A DNA stretch of 64,000 nt from positions 124,001-188,000 of the forward strand of contig NZ_QGGR01000014.1 of assembly GCF_003148685.1 (NCBI RefSeq), given 5' to 3'. The position numbers were made by a program, and so were the translations under genes. This DNA is from Actinoplanes xinjiangensis (lineage in GTDB: Bacteria; Actinomycetota; Actinomycetes; Mycobacteriales; Micromonosporaceae). Under the pieces are notes generated by a model that saw nothing but the letters and a program-made list of their open reading frames with translations, did not search any database and was not told where the DNA came from. Positions 17,608-24,944 of the stretch are shown here, piece by piece. The number at the start of each line of letters is the position of its first letter. Positions within the stretch are counted from its first letter, which is position 1.

Positions 17608-17826
17608 TCATGTGCCGGTGACGTCGTCCGGGCGCTCGAAGAGGGAGCCTTCCATCCCGAGAATGCGCCGCACCTCCATGATCAGGTGGAACGCCGCGAT
17701 CCGGCCGTCCAGCACCCCGATCCGGTAATCGGCACCGATCTCCGCATCCTCAGCGATCTGCGGGTCCCGGTATCCGGCGGCCCCGTCCACCCGCCCGGCG
17801 TTGTAGGCCACCAGAGCGTCGTCCAT
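17608..17826 (-). CDS. Small hypothetical protein (72 aa)
   Basis: The gene has a clear ATG at 17826 preceded by a purine-rich ribosome-binding site (GGGGGAGAGGACGAG). The product is acidic (DDALVAYNAGRVDGAAGYRDP) and ends with a helical stretch (AAFHLIMEVRRILGMEG). No family is recognised. It has no membrane segment and no Cys. Codon use and composition look genuine rather than antisense. Immediately upstream lies a 32-bp tandem array that would fall in its promoter. It might belong with the helical protein further upstream, but a 290-bp gap separates them. Confidence 0.55.
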   Translation of the reverse strand: MDDALVAYNAGRVDGAAGYRDPQIAEDAEIGADYRIGVLDGRIAAFHLIMEVRRILGMEGSLFERPDDVTGT

Positions 17827-17841
17827 CTCGTCCTCTCCCCC

Positions 17842-17969
17842 GGCACGTCACCGTTCATGCCGCACCGCAGGCCGGCACGTCACCGTTCACGCCGCACCGC
17901 AGGCCGGCACGTCACCGTTCACGCCGCACCGCAGGCCGGCACCTCACCGTTCACGCCGCACCGCAGACC
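17842..17969. repeat. Four tandem copies of a 32-bp unit
   Basis: Units start at 17842, 17874, 17906 and 17938, each reading GGCACGTCACCGTTCACGCC plus 12 bases. They are nearly identical, with no spacers, so this is not a CRISPR array. The unit length is not a multiple of three and no reading frame uses it. The array lies directly upstream of the 72-aa gene. The rest of the interval up to 18115 shows no gene. Confidence 0.9.
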
Positions 17970-18115
17970 GGCGCGGAACGTCGCGACAATGTCGCACACC
18001 ATGCGGCCGTGGCCCACCGGCCGACCGTCCCGAACCGGACGCCCATCCGCCGCCGCCCGTCCGGCCGGTGGTAGGAGAGCGGCAACCTCGCCGAAACCGG
18101 CCGCCGGATGCCGGG

Positions 18116-18631
18116 TCAGCCCTCGTAAAGGGGGTGGTCGTCGGTGCTGGGCGGCGTGGGATCGACACCGGCGGCGATCAGGTCCGCGGCGGTGAAGGTG
18201 CAGTCGGCGCGGTCGCCGAGGAAGACGATGAGCAGTTCGTCGAGGATCAGCAGGTGGTCCTCGCGGGACTCGTCGTTACGGGACCAGATGCGGTCGCTGG
18301 CCGCCATCACGCGGGCACCGGTGGCGCCGGTGGCCTCCAGCCGCTGAAGCAGCAGGCCCGCCTCCAGGAACCCCGACCACGGCGTGGTCAGCGACAGCAG
18401 CGAACGGGCCGTCGACTGGAACAGCACGAACAGCACCCGGTCCGGAGCATCCTCGCGGCTCAGGCGCACACCGTAGAGGCGCTGTAGCCCGTCGAGCATC
18501 GCCTCCTGGTGGGCACGGAGCGCGGCGTTGTAGTCGGAGGACTCCGGATAGTAGCCGCCGTACCTCTCCCCCTCGCGCGTGGCCAGAAACGCATCGATCA
18601 GATCGCGCCGGCCGTACGTTCGCTCACTCAT
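18116..18631 (-). CDS. Hypothetical helical protein beside the defence-like operon
   Basis: This protein is 171 residues long and starts at ATG 18631, just 7 nt after a TAAATT -10 hexamer, so probably leaderless. It is mostly helical, with a hydrophobic stretch (DRVLFVLFQSTARSLLSLTTPW) and a second one (DHLLILDELLIVFLGD), the latter followed by CTFTAADLIAAGVDP. No family or catalytic motif is recognised. It lies 53 bp beyond the end of the cyclase/HEAT/helical operon on the same strand and could be its fourth gene, or an independent gene with its own promoter. Function unknown. Confidence 0.7.
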   Translation of the reverse strand: MSERTYGRRDLIDAFLATREGERYGGYYPESSDYNAALRAHQEAMLDGLQRLYGVRLSREDAPDRVLFVLFQSTARSLLSLTTPWSGFLEAGLLLQRLEATGATGARVMAASDRIWSRNDESREDHLLILDELLIVFLGDRADCTFTAADLIAAGVDPTPPSTDDHPLYEG

Positions 18632-18638
18632 GATCTTG

Positions 18639-18644
18639 AATTTA
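18639..18644 (-). promoter_or_regulatory. -10 hexamer for the 171-aa gene
   Basis: Read on the minus strand the hexamer is TAAATT, ending 7 nt before the ATG at 18631, with no ribosome-binding site between them. Confidence 0.4.
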
Positions 18645-18684
18645 GCCGCCGATGGGGCGCGGTGAGCCTGTTGATTCGCACACG

Positions 18685-19587
18685 TCACAGGGTTCGGGTG
18701 GTCGGCCCGTCCTGCCGGTGGCCGTTCGCCGGAGCTCCGTCGGCCTGCTGGAAGAGCCGGTCCGCGCGATGCTGTAAGCGCTCCAGCAAGGCGTCGAAGT
18801 GTTCAGTCCGTTCGAAGGTGTCACCGCCGTCCACCTTCCTGGTCATCAGCTCCTCGAGTTTCTCGGCGGTGGCGCGTTGCTCGTCGACGATCTTCCGGAC
18901 CACCTCCGCCAGTTCGTTCTCGGTCATCTCCGCGGCACCACCGGCGACCGGGCTGACCATCAGGTCGGTCAGGATGGTCGTCCACTGCCTGCTGAGCCGT
19001 TCGGCGTACTCGGCGCGGCGCATCTGCACGTCGTGCTCGAAGTCGAGCTTGATGATCTGTTCCCAGTAGGGCCGGATCGCTTCCTTGACGTGCTCGTCCA
19101 ACTCGACCCAGACGTGCGGGTCACAGCTGAGGGTCGCGCCCCGCCAGGTGAGGCTCCACGGCCCGCTCTGTTGCAGCTCCCGCTGGAGTTCGGCTTCGAA
19201 CTCCCGCGCCCGGTGCGGGGAGTGCAGACGCGAGAGTCTGGCGGCGAGCGCTTTCAGGCGCCGGGTCGCATACGGCATGAGCGCGTCGATGGAGCTGGTC
19301 AACTCGTCCTGGTAGAGCCCGTCGGCCGCCCACACGAACGTGGCCTGGACGTGGAAGTTGAAGACGTAGCCGTTGGCCGGCACGACCAGCGGGGACGGCA
19401 GCCGGCGACGTCCCCGCAGCACGCCGGGAGGCGGCGGCGGTGGCGGCGCGGGTGCGGGCGAGAGCGGGATGACGGGCATCGGCTCCGGTTCACCGAAGGG
19501 GGCGAGAAACGCCCGCCACATCCGGCCGAGCCACGCGCAGAAACGCGTCCACAGGCCCGTTCGTGCGATCTCCGGCTCGACGATCAT
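18685..19587 (-). CDS. Proline-linker/helical protein of the defence-like operon
   Basis: This is a 300-residue protein. The N-terminus (about residues 8-32) is rich in Trp, Phe, Leu and Arg (LWTRFCAWLGRMWRAFLAPFG) and could lie on the membrane as an amphipathic helix. A Pro/Ala linker (40-55) follows, then a mixed domain opening with VPANGYVFNFHVQATFVWAAD and ending in long charged helices (residues about 170-285, coiled-coil-like). I do not recognise the family. The beta-then-helix order vaguely recalls SPFH/band-7 proteins, but I cannot support that. The start is fixed by a 4-bp overlap (ATGA) with the upstream HEAT-protein gene, so it is made with it and is probably a functional partner. 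Confidence 0.8.
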   Translation of the reverse strand: MIVEPEIARTGLWTRFCAWLGRMWRAFLAPFGEPEPMPVIPLSPAPAPPPPPPPGVLRGRRRLPSPLVVPANGYVFNFHVQATFVWAADGLYQDELTSSIDALMPYATRRLKALAARLSRLHSPHRAREFEAELQRELQQSGPWSLTWRGATLSCDPHVWVELDEHVKEAIRPYWEQIIKLDFEHDVQMRRAEYAERLSRQWTTILTDLMVSPVAGGAAEMTENELAEVVRKIVDEQRATAEKLEELMTRKVDGGDTFERTEHFDALLERLQHRADRLFQQADGAPANGHRQDGPTTRTL

Positions 19588-21731
19588 GATTCCCGCCTTT
19601 TCTGCTTCATCCAGTCCGGTGTCCAACCGGGAAGGCCGTTCCGGAACGTCGCCGTCCGGCTGAGGTAGAAGGCGACACGCCTCCGTGTCGTGGGCGAGCC
19701 GGCGGCCACCGCTTCGAGCAGCGACACCAGGATCGGGATGTACTCCTCGTGCCGGTCGGCGTAGTCCAGCCACCCGGCCAACGCCTCCCCGGCTGCGAAC
19801 GCGCTGCGGGCATCGAGGAAGGCGCCGAGCCACAGACGGCCGAGTTGCTCGCGGTCCATGCCGCCCCGGAGGAGCCGTTCCAGCAGATCCGGCCGCTCGC
19901 CGGGGACGTCCTGGTCGGTTCTCGCCGCCAGGAGCACGAACGCACGAGCCGCATGCACCTGTAGCGAACGCTCCTTGGACCATTCGTGCAGCTCGGCGAT
20001 GAGCCAGTCGGCGCGGTCCGGCCGGTAGAGCTGGCTGATCGCGACGGCCACGACCCGGCGGCGGCGCTGGAACGGGGCCACTGCGATGCGGGCGAGGTCG
20101 AACATGCTCCACGCCAGTACGGTCTGTTCCAGACCGCTCGCGTACACGCGGGCAGCCGTGTCGCCCTGGTAGCTGCGTTCGGAGCACCACTCGCTGAGCT
20201 TGGCCCGCACCATGGGCCCGACGTCACCGGCCTGGTCGGCGATGGTCATCGTCCACGCTGCGACCTGTCGCGTGGAGGCCCGGCCGGAGCGGGACCATCT
20301 GTCCACGAGGCCGGCATGGAGGCGGTCGAAATCGTGCAGAACCAGGATTCCGGCGGTGTCGGCGGCGGCCCGGCGCATCACTTCGTCGTCATCATCGGCG
20401 AGGCGGTCGAGCCACTTCAGCAACGCGGCACGGGTGCCGTCGAATTCGTGCCATGCCACGTCGATGATCGCCCGGCGTAGGCCGGCGTCGCGGAGCACCG
20501 CCGTACGCGAGGCGCCGCGTACCACGGATCCGGGCTTCTGCCCCTCGTCCCACTCCTCCGACAGCCGCTCGCCGAGCAGATCACGTACCGGGTGCAGCAG
20601 TGCCATGCTGCCCCAGTCCGGACGCAACGCCGCACTGTCGATCTCGTGCAGCAGCCGATCGGCGGCTTCGAACACGTAGTGCAGCGGTCGTCGCTCGAAG
20701 ACGGCGTAGCACAGGCGGAAGGCACGCTCGTGCTGGCCGGCTCGGCGGACCCGGGAAGTCGTGTTCCGGTCGGGCAACAGGATGGCGGCGGCCCGCTCCC
20801 GCCGTTTCCCGTGTGAACGGTCGAGGATGTCGCGTACCTCTCGCTCGGTTGAAGGCCGTTTCTCAGCGAACGCATGCGCGAAGGCGACACTCTCCTTGGG
20901 CCCGTTGACGGCTTTCAGTTCGCCCCCGACCTCATCGCTCAGATACAGGGCGGGGATCGCCTGCCCCGTCTCGGCGAGCAGGTTCGTCAGATGTTCCTGG
21001 AAGACGGCGAACAGATCCGGGCGCTCGTGCCGTACCTCGCCACCCTGGTGTTCCCATCGCCAGGTGCCTTCGTCCCGAATGAGCAGGAGGCTCGACCGAC
21101 GGCGGTGGAAGGTGCCCTCCAGTTTTCGCATCGCCCCGATGTGCCCGTTGCCGGCAAGCCGGAGCACGAAACCACTGTCCTCAGGAAGACGTTCGGGATC
21201 TCTGGTGAGTTCCTCCGGATCCACATCCGTCGGCAGCTTGATCTCGTAGACGCGGCGCGGGTCGTGCCGGACTTCCAGAGCCGCCCGTACGGTCGTGAAC
21301 CGGCCCGAGTTCCGGAGCCCGGTCAGGCAACCGGTGGCACGCTGGGACAGGAGGTCATGGAGCCGCTTGTCGGCGTCCGCGGGCGCGTAGCACCGGAGGG
21401 CGGGAAGCGGATCGATGATCAGATCCAGCGGCTGCTCCCCAAAGTAGTTCTTCATCGTGTTGTGGCTGCCGAACTGGGCCGGCCCGTGGGTGGTCGTCTC
21501 GTCGAATCTGATTCCCAGCATCTCGGCGATGGCACGCGGATCGATGCGCAGGTCACCGACGGTGACCTCGTCATCCTCCGCATCGGTCACGGCCGGTGAG
21601 GGCTGCCGCGGTTCCGCCGGTTGTCGAGCGGCTCCGTCGGCCTCGGCGGGCTCGGGCGGCGGCGGCGAGTCCGGCGGCGACGGCAGCGCCGGGCCGTTGC
21701 CGGCCTCCTCGTCCGATTCCCCGTCAGCCAT
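19584..21731 (-). CDS. NLR-like HEAT-repeat protein with RHIM-like motif
   Basis: This is a 715-residue cytoplasmic protein. Residues 1-60 are a Pro/Glu-rich disordered lead. Residues 81-95 are THGPAQFGSHNTMKN, matching the RHIM/PP amyloid consensus Q-x-G-x-x-N-x-M. A degenerate P-loop-like GLRNSGRFTT sits at 138-147, with a possible Walker-B-like strand SSLLLIRDE further on. The C-terminal 280 or so residues are alpha-helical, HEAT-like (for example DDDDEVMRRAAADTAGILVL). This resembles the sensor/scaffold of STAND-type (NLR-like) conflict systems, although the ATP site is poor. It overlaps the upstream cyclase gene by 8 bp and the downstream gene by 4 bp. The family call is inferred from architecture, not recognised homology. 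Confidence 0.72.
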   Translation of the reverse strand: MADGESDEEAGNGPALPSPPDSPPPPEPAEADGAARQPAEPRQPSPAVTDAEDDEVTVGDLRIDPRAIAEMLGIRFDETTTHGPAQFGSHNTMKNYFGEQPLDLIIDPLPALRCYAPADADKRLHDLLSQRATGCLTGLRNSGRFTTVRAALEVRHDPRRVYEIKLPTDVDPEELTRDPERLPEDSGFVLRLAGNGHIGAMRKLEGTFHRRRSSLLLIRDEGTWRWEHQGGEVRHERPDLFAVFQEHLTNLLAETGQAIPALYLSDEVGGELKAVNGPKESVAFAHAFAEKRPSTEREVRDILDRSHGKRRERAAAILLPDRNTTSRVRRAGQHERAFRLCYAVFERRPLHYVFEAADRLLHEIDSAALRPDWGSMALLHPVRDLLGERLSEEWDEGQKPGSVVRGASRTAVLRDAGLRRAIIDVAWHEFDGTRAALLKWLDRLADDDDEVMRRAAADTAGILVLHDFDRLHAGLVDRWSRSGRASTRQVAAWTMTIADQAGDVGPMVRAKLSEWCSERSYQGDTAARVYASGLEQTVLAWSMFDLARIAVAPFQRRRRVVAVAISQLYRPDRADWLIAELHEWSKERSLQVHAARAFVLLAARTDQDVPGERPDLLERLLRGGMDREQLGRLWLGAFLDARSAFAAGEALAGWLDYADRHEEYIPILVSLLEAVAAGSPTTRRRVAFYLSRTATFRNGLPGWTPDWMKQKRRES

Positions 21732-22491
21732 GAGAGTTCCGCATCGTGTTGTGGTTGCCGAACTGGGCCGGCGCGTGCGTGACGACGCCACTGAACGTCT
21801 GTCCGACGGGAGCGGGCGGCACCACGGTGGGCGCGCCTGTGACGGCTTCCGGAGTCGAGGAGTCCCCCACCTCGGGCGGGAACTCGGATCCGGCATGCGC
21901 GGCGTTCTCTCCCGGCACGTAGATCCAGGCAGCCGCACTGAAGTTCTTCTCCGGGATCTCCGCCCGGACCCGGGCGAACTGGTCGGGGCGCAGGTCCCGG
22001 TAGTGCTCGATCACGTCCCGGTAGAGGGAGTCCGAGACCACCAGGGCCACGTTCGCGTCCGGGAAGTCACGCAGCGCCCGCTTCACCTGCGGCGAGTCGA
22101 CCAGCCGGCAGGTGTCGATGACGGCGTCGCCAGGGAATCCGTTGGCGCCCTCCAGATGCACGAGGCCCTGGTGCACGGCGAGGCGCAGACGAACCCTCGC
22201 CTCCGGAGCCAGTCCCTGGTTGTACTCCCGGAGCAACTGGTCCGCCACCGGCGCCAGCCTTCCCGCCACCGCGCGCTCACTGGCCGACGCGGGCAGGATC
22301 GCCAGTTCACCGTCGCCACCCTGCTGGATCTGCCAGTCCACACGGCGAAGGCCGACCACCGACGCGGCGTCGTCCATGATCTGCCGGAAGGCCGATTGGG
22401 CGCGGTACTGCAGAACGTTGTTGCGTTTGCTGTAGCTCTCCATGTCCGCGGCGACGACGATGCGGCGGTGCGGATCCTGCAATGGGGGCAC
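21724..22491 (-). CDS. Class III nucleotide cyclase-like protein with C-terminal RHIM-like motif
   Basis: This is a 255-residue protein. Residues about 10-200 follow the class III cyclase pattern: metal-binding Asp16 in VVAADMESYS, Asp60 in GGDGELA, a VHQG strand at 106-109 like the GIHTG of cyclases, and AVIDTCRL at 123-130 in place of AVNxAxRL, keeping the Arg. A Pro-rich linker leads to the last 18 residues, THAPAQFGNHNTMRNSHG, an RHIM-like amyloid motif. Class III pyrimidine cyclases of the Pycsar antiphage system have this core. The substrate (CTP, UTP, ATP or GTP) cannot be assigned. The start is GTG 22491 with an AAGGGTG site. It heads a three-gene coupled operon and is divergent from a Pycsar-type effector. 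Confidence 0.78.
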   Translation of the reverse strand: MPPLQDPHRRIVVAADMESYSKRNNVLQYRAQSAFRQIMDDAASVVGLRRVDWQIQQGGDGELAILPASASERAVAGRLAPVADQLLREYNQGLAPEARVRLRLAVHQGLVHLEGANGFPGDAVIDTCRLVDSPQVKRALRDFPDANVALVVSDSLYRDVIEHYRDLRPDQFARVRAEIPEKNFSAAAWIYVPGENAAHAGSEFPPEVGDSSTPEAVTGAPTVVPPAPVGQTFSGVVTHAPAQFGNHNTMRNSHG

Positions 22492-22651
22492 GCGGGTTCA
22501 CCCTTCGAGTCCGGTTCGATGTGTCCCCTCCTCTCTACCGGCGACGCCGTCCGGCGATTACGTATATCTATGGGTTGTCGGGATGTCGATCGATCACCGG
22601 AACCCGTACGAGGATGTAATCGTTTCGACGATCCGGCGCTGAACTGGAGCC
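22492..22651. promoter_or_regulatory. Divergent promoter region between cyclase and effector
   Basis: These 160 bp separate the two divergent arms of the defence-like locus. An AT-rich core (TTACGTATATCTATGG around 22558-22573) is unusual for this genome and is the best place for promoter elements; GATGTAATCG near 22613-22622 may be the rightward -10 region. TGTCGATCGATCACC at 22587-22601 is weakly CRP-box-like. No exact operator can be assigned. Confidence 0.4.
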
Positions 22652-23155
22652 ATGACAGTTGAGGAACGATCCGACACGCTGCGCGACCTCCACTCGGCCC
22701 TGTTTTCCGCCACGTCGCTGCAGGAGACCATCCGCCACGCCGACATGAAGGCGCAGGCCCTGCTCGGCGTCCAGGGCGGGATCGCCGTGACGGTGCTGCA
22801 GCAAGCGCCGACCATCGCCGGCGCCCGATCACCGGCCCTCCTCGCGGTGGCGGGCATCGGCGCGGTCCTGTGGCTCGGCGGTCTGGGCGTCAGCGCCTGG
22901 CACCTGCTGGCCACGATCATGCCCCGCCTGGGCGGCGCACATCCGGGCAACAGGTTCACCTTCCCGGCCGCACGGCCCACACAGGAGGACATCCGCACGC
23001 AGCGGAACGAGGCATGGGACGCCGCCTCCGTGCTGGCGGACATCGCCCTGGCCAAGCATTCTCGGATCCGCCGCGCCCTGCCCTCGCTCATCGTCGCCTC
23101 GACCTCGGCGGGCGCGCTTCTGGCACTCGCGGTCACGGTCGCAGCCACGACGTGA
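22652..23155 (+). CDS. Pycsar-type membrane effector (DUF5706/PycTM-like)
   Basis: This is a 167-residue membrane protein. After a short N-terminal helix it has ETIRHADMKAQALLGVQGGI (residues about 24-43), the A-D-x-K-A-x-x-L-L signature that opens Pycsar effector transmembrane domains. Two helices and a cytoplasmic charged loop follow (PTQEDIRTQRNEAWDAASVLADIALAKH is split over residues about 110-138), then a C-terminal helix. PycTM proteins respond to cCMP or cUMP and disrupt the inner membrane to abort infection. Its position divergent to a class III cyclase-like gene fits that pairing. The ATG at 22652 has only a short TGGAG nearby. Confidence 0.78.
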   Translation: MTVEERSDTLRDLHSALFSATSLQETIRHADMKAQALLGVQGGIAVTVLQQAPTIAGARSPALLAVAGIGAVLWLGGLGVSAWHLLATIMPRLGGAHPGNRFTFPAARPTQEDIRTQRNEAWDAASVLADIALAKHSRIRRALPSLIVASTSAGALLALAVTVAATT

Positions 23156-23243
23156 GACCCGCGCAAGCCAGACGGAGCGATGGCACATAATGTAGCCGCA
23201 GAAGCACGCGGCGTAACCGCCCCCGTGTCCGGAGGAGGCATGC

Positions 23244-23927
23244 TTGACCGAATCACTGTGGCTTCAGGGCACGCTGCTCAGCCGCCTCAGCGACTCCACC
23301 CGCCGCAGGCTCCTCACCCTCGGCATCCCCCGGACCGCGGCGGCCTCCCGCGTCATCATTCAGGAGGGCATGAACGAGTCGCATGTCATCCTGCTCAACG
23401 ACGGCCTGACGAAGGTGACCGTCGCGATGGCGGACGGGCGGCACGCCCTGCTCGACGTGCGCGTCTCCGGCGACCTCGTCGGTGAGATCTCCGCCTTGAA
23501 CGGCACTCCCCGATCGGCGACCGTCACCACGTGCCGGGCCTCGGCGATCCGGATCATCCAGCGCAACGACTTCCGGTCGTTCCTGCGCGACCATCCGGAC
23601 GCGGCCATGGCGATCGCCGGCATCGTGGCGGACAGGCTGCGGTTGGCCAATCGGCGCCGGGTCGACTTCGCCTCCTACCCGGTGAAGGTCCGTCTCGCCC
23701 GGATCCTCTGGGAGATCGCCATGGCGTACGGCTACCGCCAGGACGACGGCATCGTCGTGGACATCCAGCTCACCCAGTCGGAGCTGGCCACCATGTGCGG
23801 TGCGGCCGAGATAACCCTGCAGAAGGCGCTGCGCGAGCTGCGTGCGACCGGGATCGTCGACACCGGCTACCGCCAGGTCGTCGTCCGGAACGCGGCGGCG
23901 CTCCAGTCCTGCGCCGACGCGCTGTGA
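23244..23927 (+). CDS. Crp/Fnr-family regulator with intact cNMP pocket
   Basis: This is a 227-residue cytoplasmic regulator. The N-terminal cyclic-nucleotide-binding domain keeps the phosphate-binding cassette (GDLVGEISALNGTPRSATV, with the Gly-Glu pair and the Arg-Ser of CRP). The C-terminal HTH is of the Crp type (DIQLTQSELATMCGAAEITL; recognition helix about 180-195). The start is TTG 23244, 5 nt after a strong GGAGGAGG site; an ATG at 23240 is in another frame that gives no known protein. It lies 88 bp after the PycTM-like gene on the same strand, with a CATAATGT -10-like element in the gap. It probably senses a cyclic nucleotide made by the neighbouring cyclase, or cAMP. Confidence 0.85.
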   Translation: MTESLWLQGTLLSRLSDSTRRRLLTLGIPRTAAASRVIIQEGMNESHVILLNDGLTKVTVAMADGRHALLDVRVSGDLVGEISALNGTPRSATVTTCRASAIRIIQRNDFRSFLRDHPDAAMAIAGIVADRLRLANRRRVDFASYPVKVRLARILWEIAMAYGYRQDDGIVVDIQLTQSELATMCGAAEITLQKALRELRATGIVDTGYRQVVVRNAAALQSCADAL

Positions 23928-23979
23928 CCGCCAACGGCGAGCGCCCGTCACACGCCCCGGCCGCTTCCCGGCGAACCGG

Positions 23980-24891
23980 TCAGGCGGTTGCGGCCGGACG
24001 TGGGAGCAGGCCGGACGCGTGCCAGAGGGCGGTTCCCGGGCCGCCGATCAGGTCGAGGTCGGTGAGGAAGGCGACGATCCGCTCGCCGGCCCAGCGCATC
24101 GTCTCCCGGTGGTGGGGGTTGGCGCGGGCGGCGCGGCGACCCTGCTCCGGGTCGAGGCCGACGGCCCGGTAGACGCGCGGGTCGATCAGGCGGGTGCCGG
24201 TCAGGTATGCGGCCCGCCCGATCACCAGCTTGTCGAAGGTGATCCGCCCGCGGCCGGCGGAGCGGATCTGCCGGGCCAGTTCCTCACGGGCGTACCGGAC
24301 GTGCCGGGCCTCCTCGACGACGTGGATGCGGGACACCATCCGGACCAGGGGCTGCACGTTCTCGTCGTTCATCGCCTCGCGCTGCAGGGCGTCCAGGATC
24401 TCCTCGGCGATGAGGATGGCCGCGTACATGCGCGGGCCGACGCCGGTGTGCGCGATCCATTTGCCGAGCCACTGGTTGACGCCGGTCGGCTGGTAGAGCG
24501 GCGCGCCGAGGCGGGCGATCATGCGGCCGAACATGACCGAGTGGCGGCACTCGTCGGCGATCTCGGTGAGCGCGTACTGGGCGTGCGGGGCGGTCGGGTC
24601 CTGTTTGAAGTATTCGCGGATCAGCAGCTGCATGAGGATCGTCTCGAACCAGACACCCAGGCCGGCGATGCTCGCGACCTCGTGTTTGGTGAGTTCGATG
24701 CGCTGCTCCTCGGTCATCCGCTCCCAGAGGTCGGTGCCGTAGAGGCTGGAGCGGTGCGGCGGCACGAAGTACTTGCCTTCGACGAACGGGGCCTCCCAGT
24801 CGATCTCCACCTCGGGGTCGTACGAGTGCTCGGCCGAGGAGCGAAGCAGCCGGGTGGCGGTGCGGTCCCGGTCGGTAGGAGTGGTGGTCAT
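23980..24891 (-). CDS. AurF-like diiron oxygenase
   Basis: This 303-residue soluble, helical protein has the carboxylate/His diiron ligands of the p-aminobenzoate N-oxygenase (AurF) family: ELTKHEVASIAGLGVWFE (about 61-78), ADECRHSVMFGR (about 112-123) and VEEARHVRYAREE (about 194-206). Such enzymes oxidise amines or other small substrates with O2. It is read away from a TetR regulator whose operator lies between them, so the oxygenase is likely part of the TetR regulon together with the BVMO operon. The start is ATG 24891. The physiological substrate is unknown; hydroxylation linked to lipid or ketone breakdown is as likely as N-oxidation. Confidence 0.85.
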   Translation of the reverse strand: MTTTPTDRDRTATRLLRSSAEHSYDPEVEIDWEAPFVEGKYFVPPHRSSLYGTDLWERMTEEQRIELTKHEVASIAGLGVWFETILMQLLIREYFKQDPTAPHAQYALTEIADECRHSVMFGRMIARLGAPLYQPTGVNQWLGKWIAHTGVGPRMYAAILIAEEILDALQREAMNDENVQPLVRMVSRIHVVEEARHVRYAREELARQIRSAGRGRITFDKLVIGRAAYLTGTRLIDPRVYRAVGLDPEQGRRAARANPHHRETMRWAGERIVAFLTDLDLIGGPGTALWHASGLLPRPAATA

Positions 24892-24908
24892 CCGGTCCTC
24901 CAGAACAC

Positions 24909-24937
24909 TTGACGTTACCGGCGGTAACAGTTACTTC
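24909..24937 (+). promoter_or_regulatory. TetR-type operator and promoter
   Basis: A 15-bp perfect inverted repeat (GTTACCG-G-CGGTAAC, 24914-24928) overlaps the end of a TTGACG -35 box (24909-24914). A weak TACTTC (24932-24937) ends 7 nt before the TetR ATG at 24945. The site also lies 22 bp upstream of the divergent AurF-like gene, so a repressor here would control both. Confidence 0.6.
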
Positions 24938-24944
24938 TTGTACT

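Noticed and set aside
17842..17969. CRISPR array
   Set aside because: The 32-bp repeats are directly adjacent with no spacers, and no cas gene is near.
18685..19587. SPFH/band-7 assignment for the 300-residue protein
   Set aside because: Only the general order of a beta-rich segment followed by long helices is similar; no family motif was found.
22492..22651. CRP-type operator TGTGA-N6-TCACA
   Set aside because: Only a weak partial match (TGTCGATCGATCACC) is present, not enough to call a site.
23240..23485. ATG at 23240 as a gene start
   Set aside because: It has the same ribosome-binding site, but the frame gives a Pro/His/Arg-rich product, whereas TTG 23244 gives a complete Crp-type protein.
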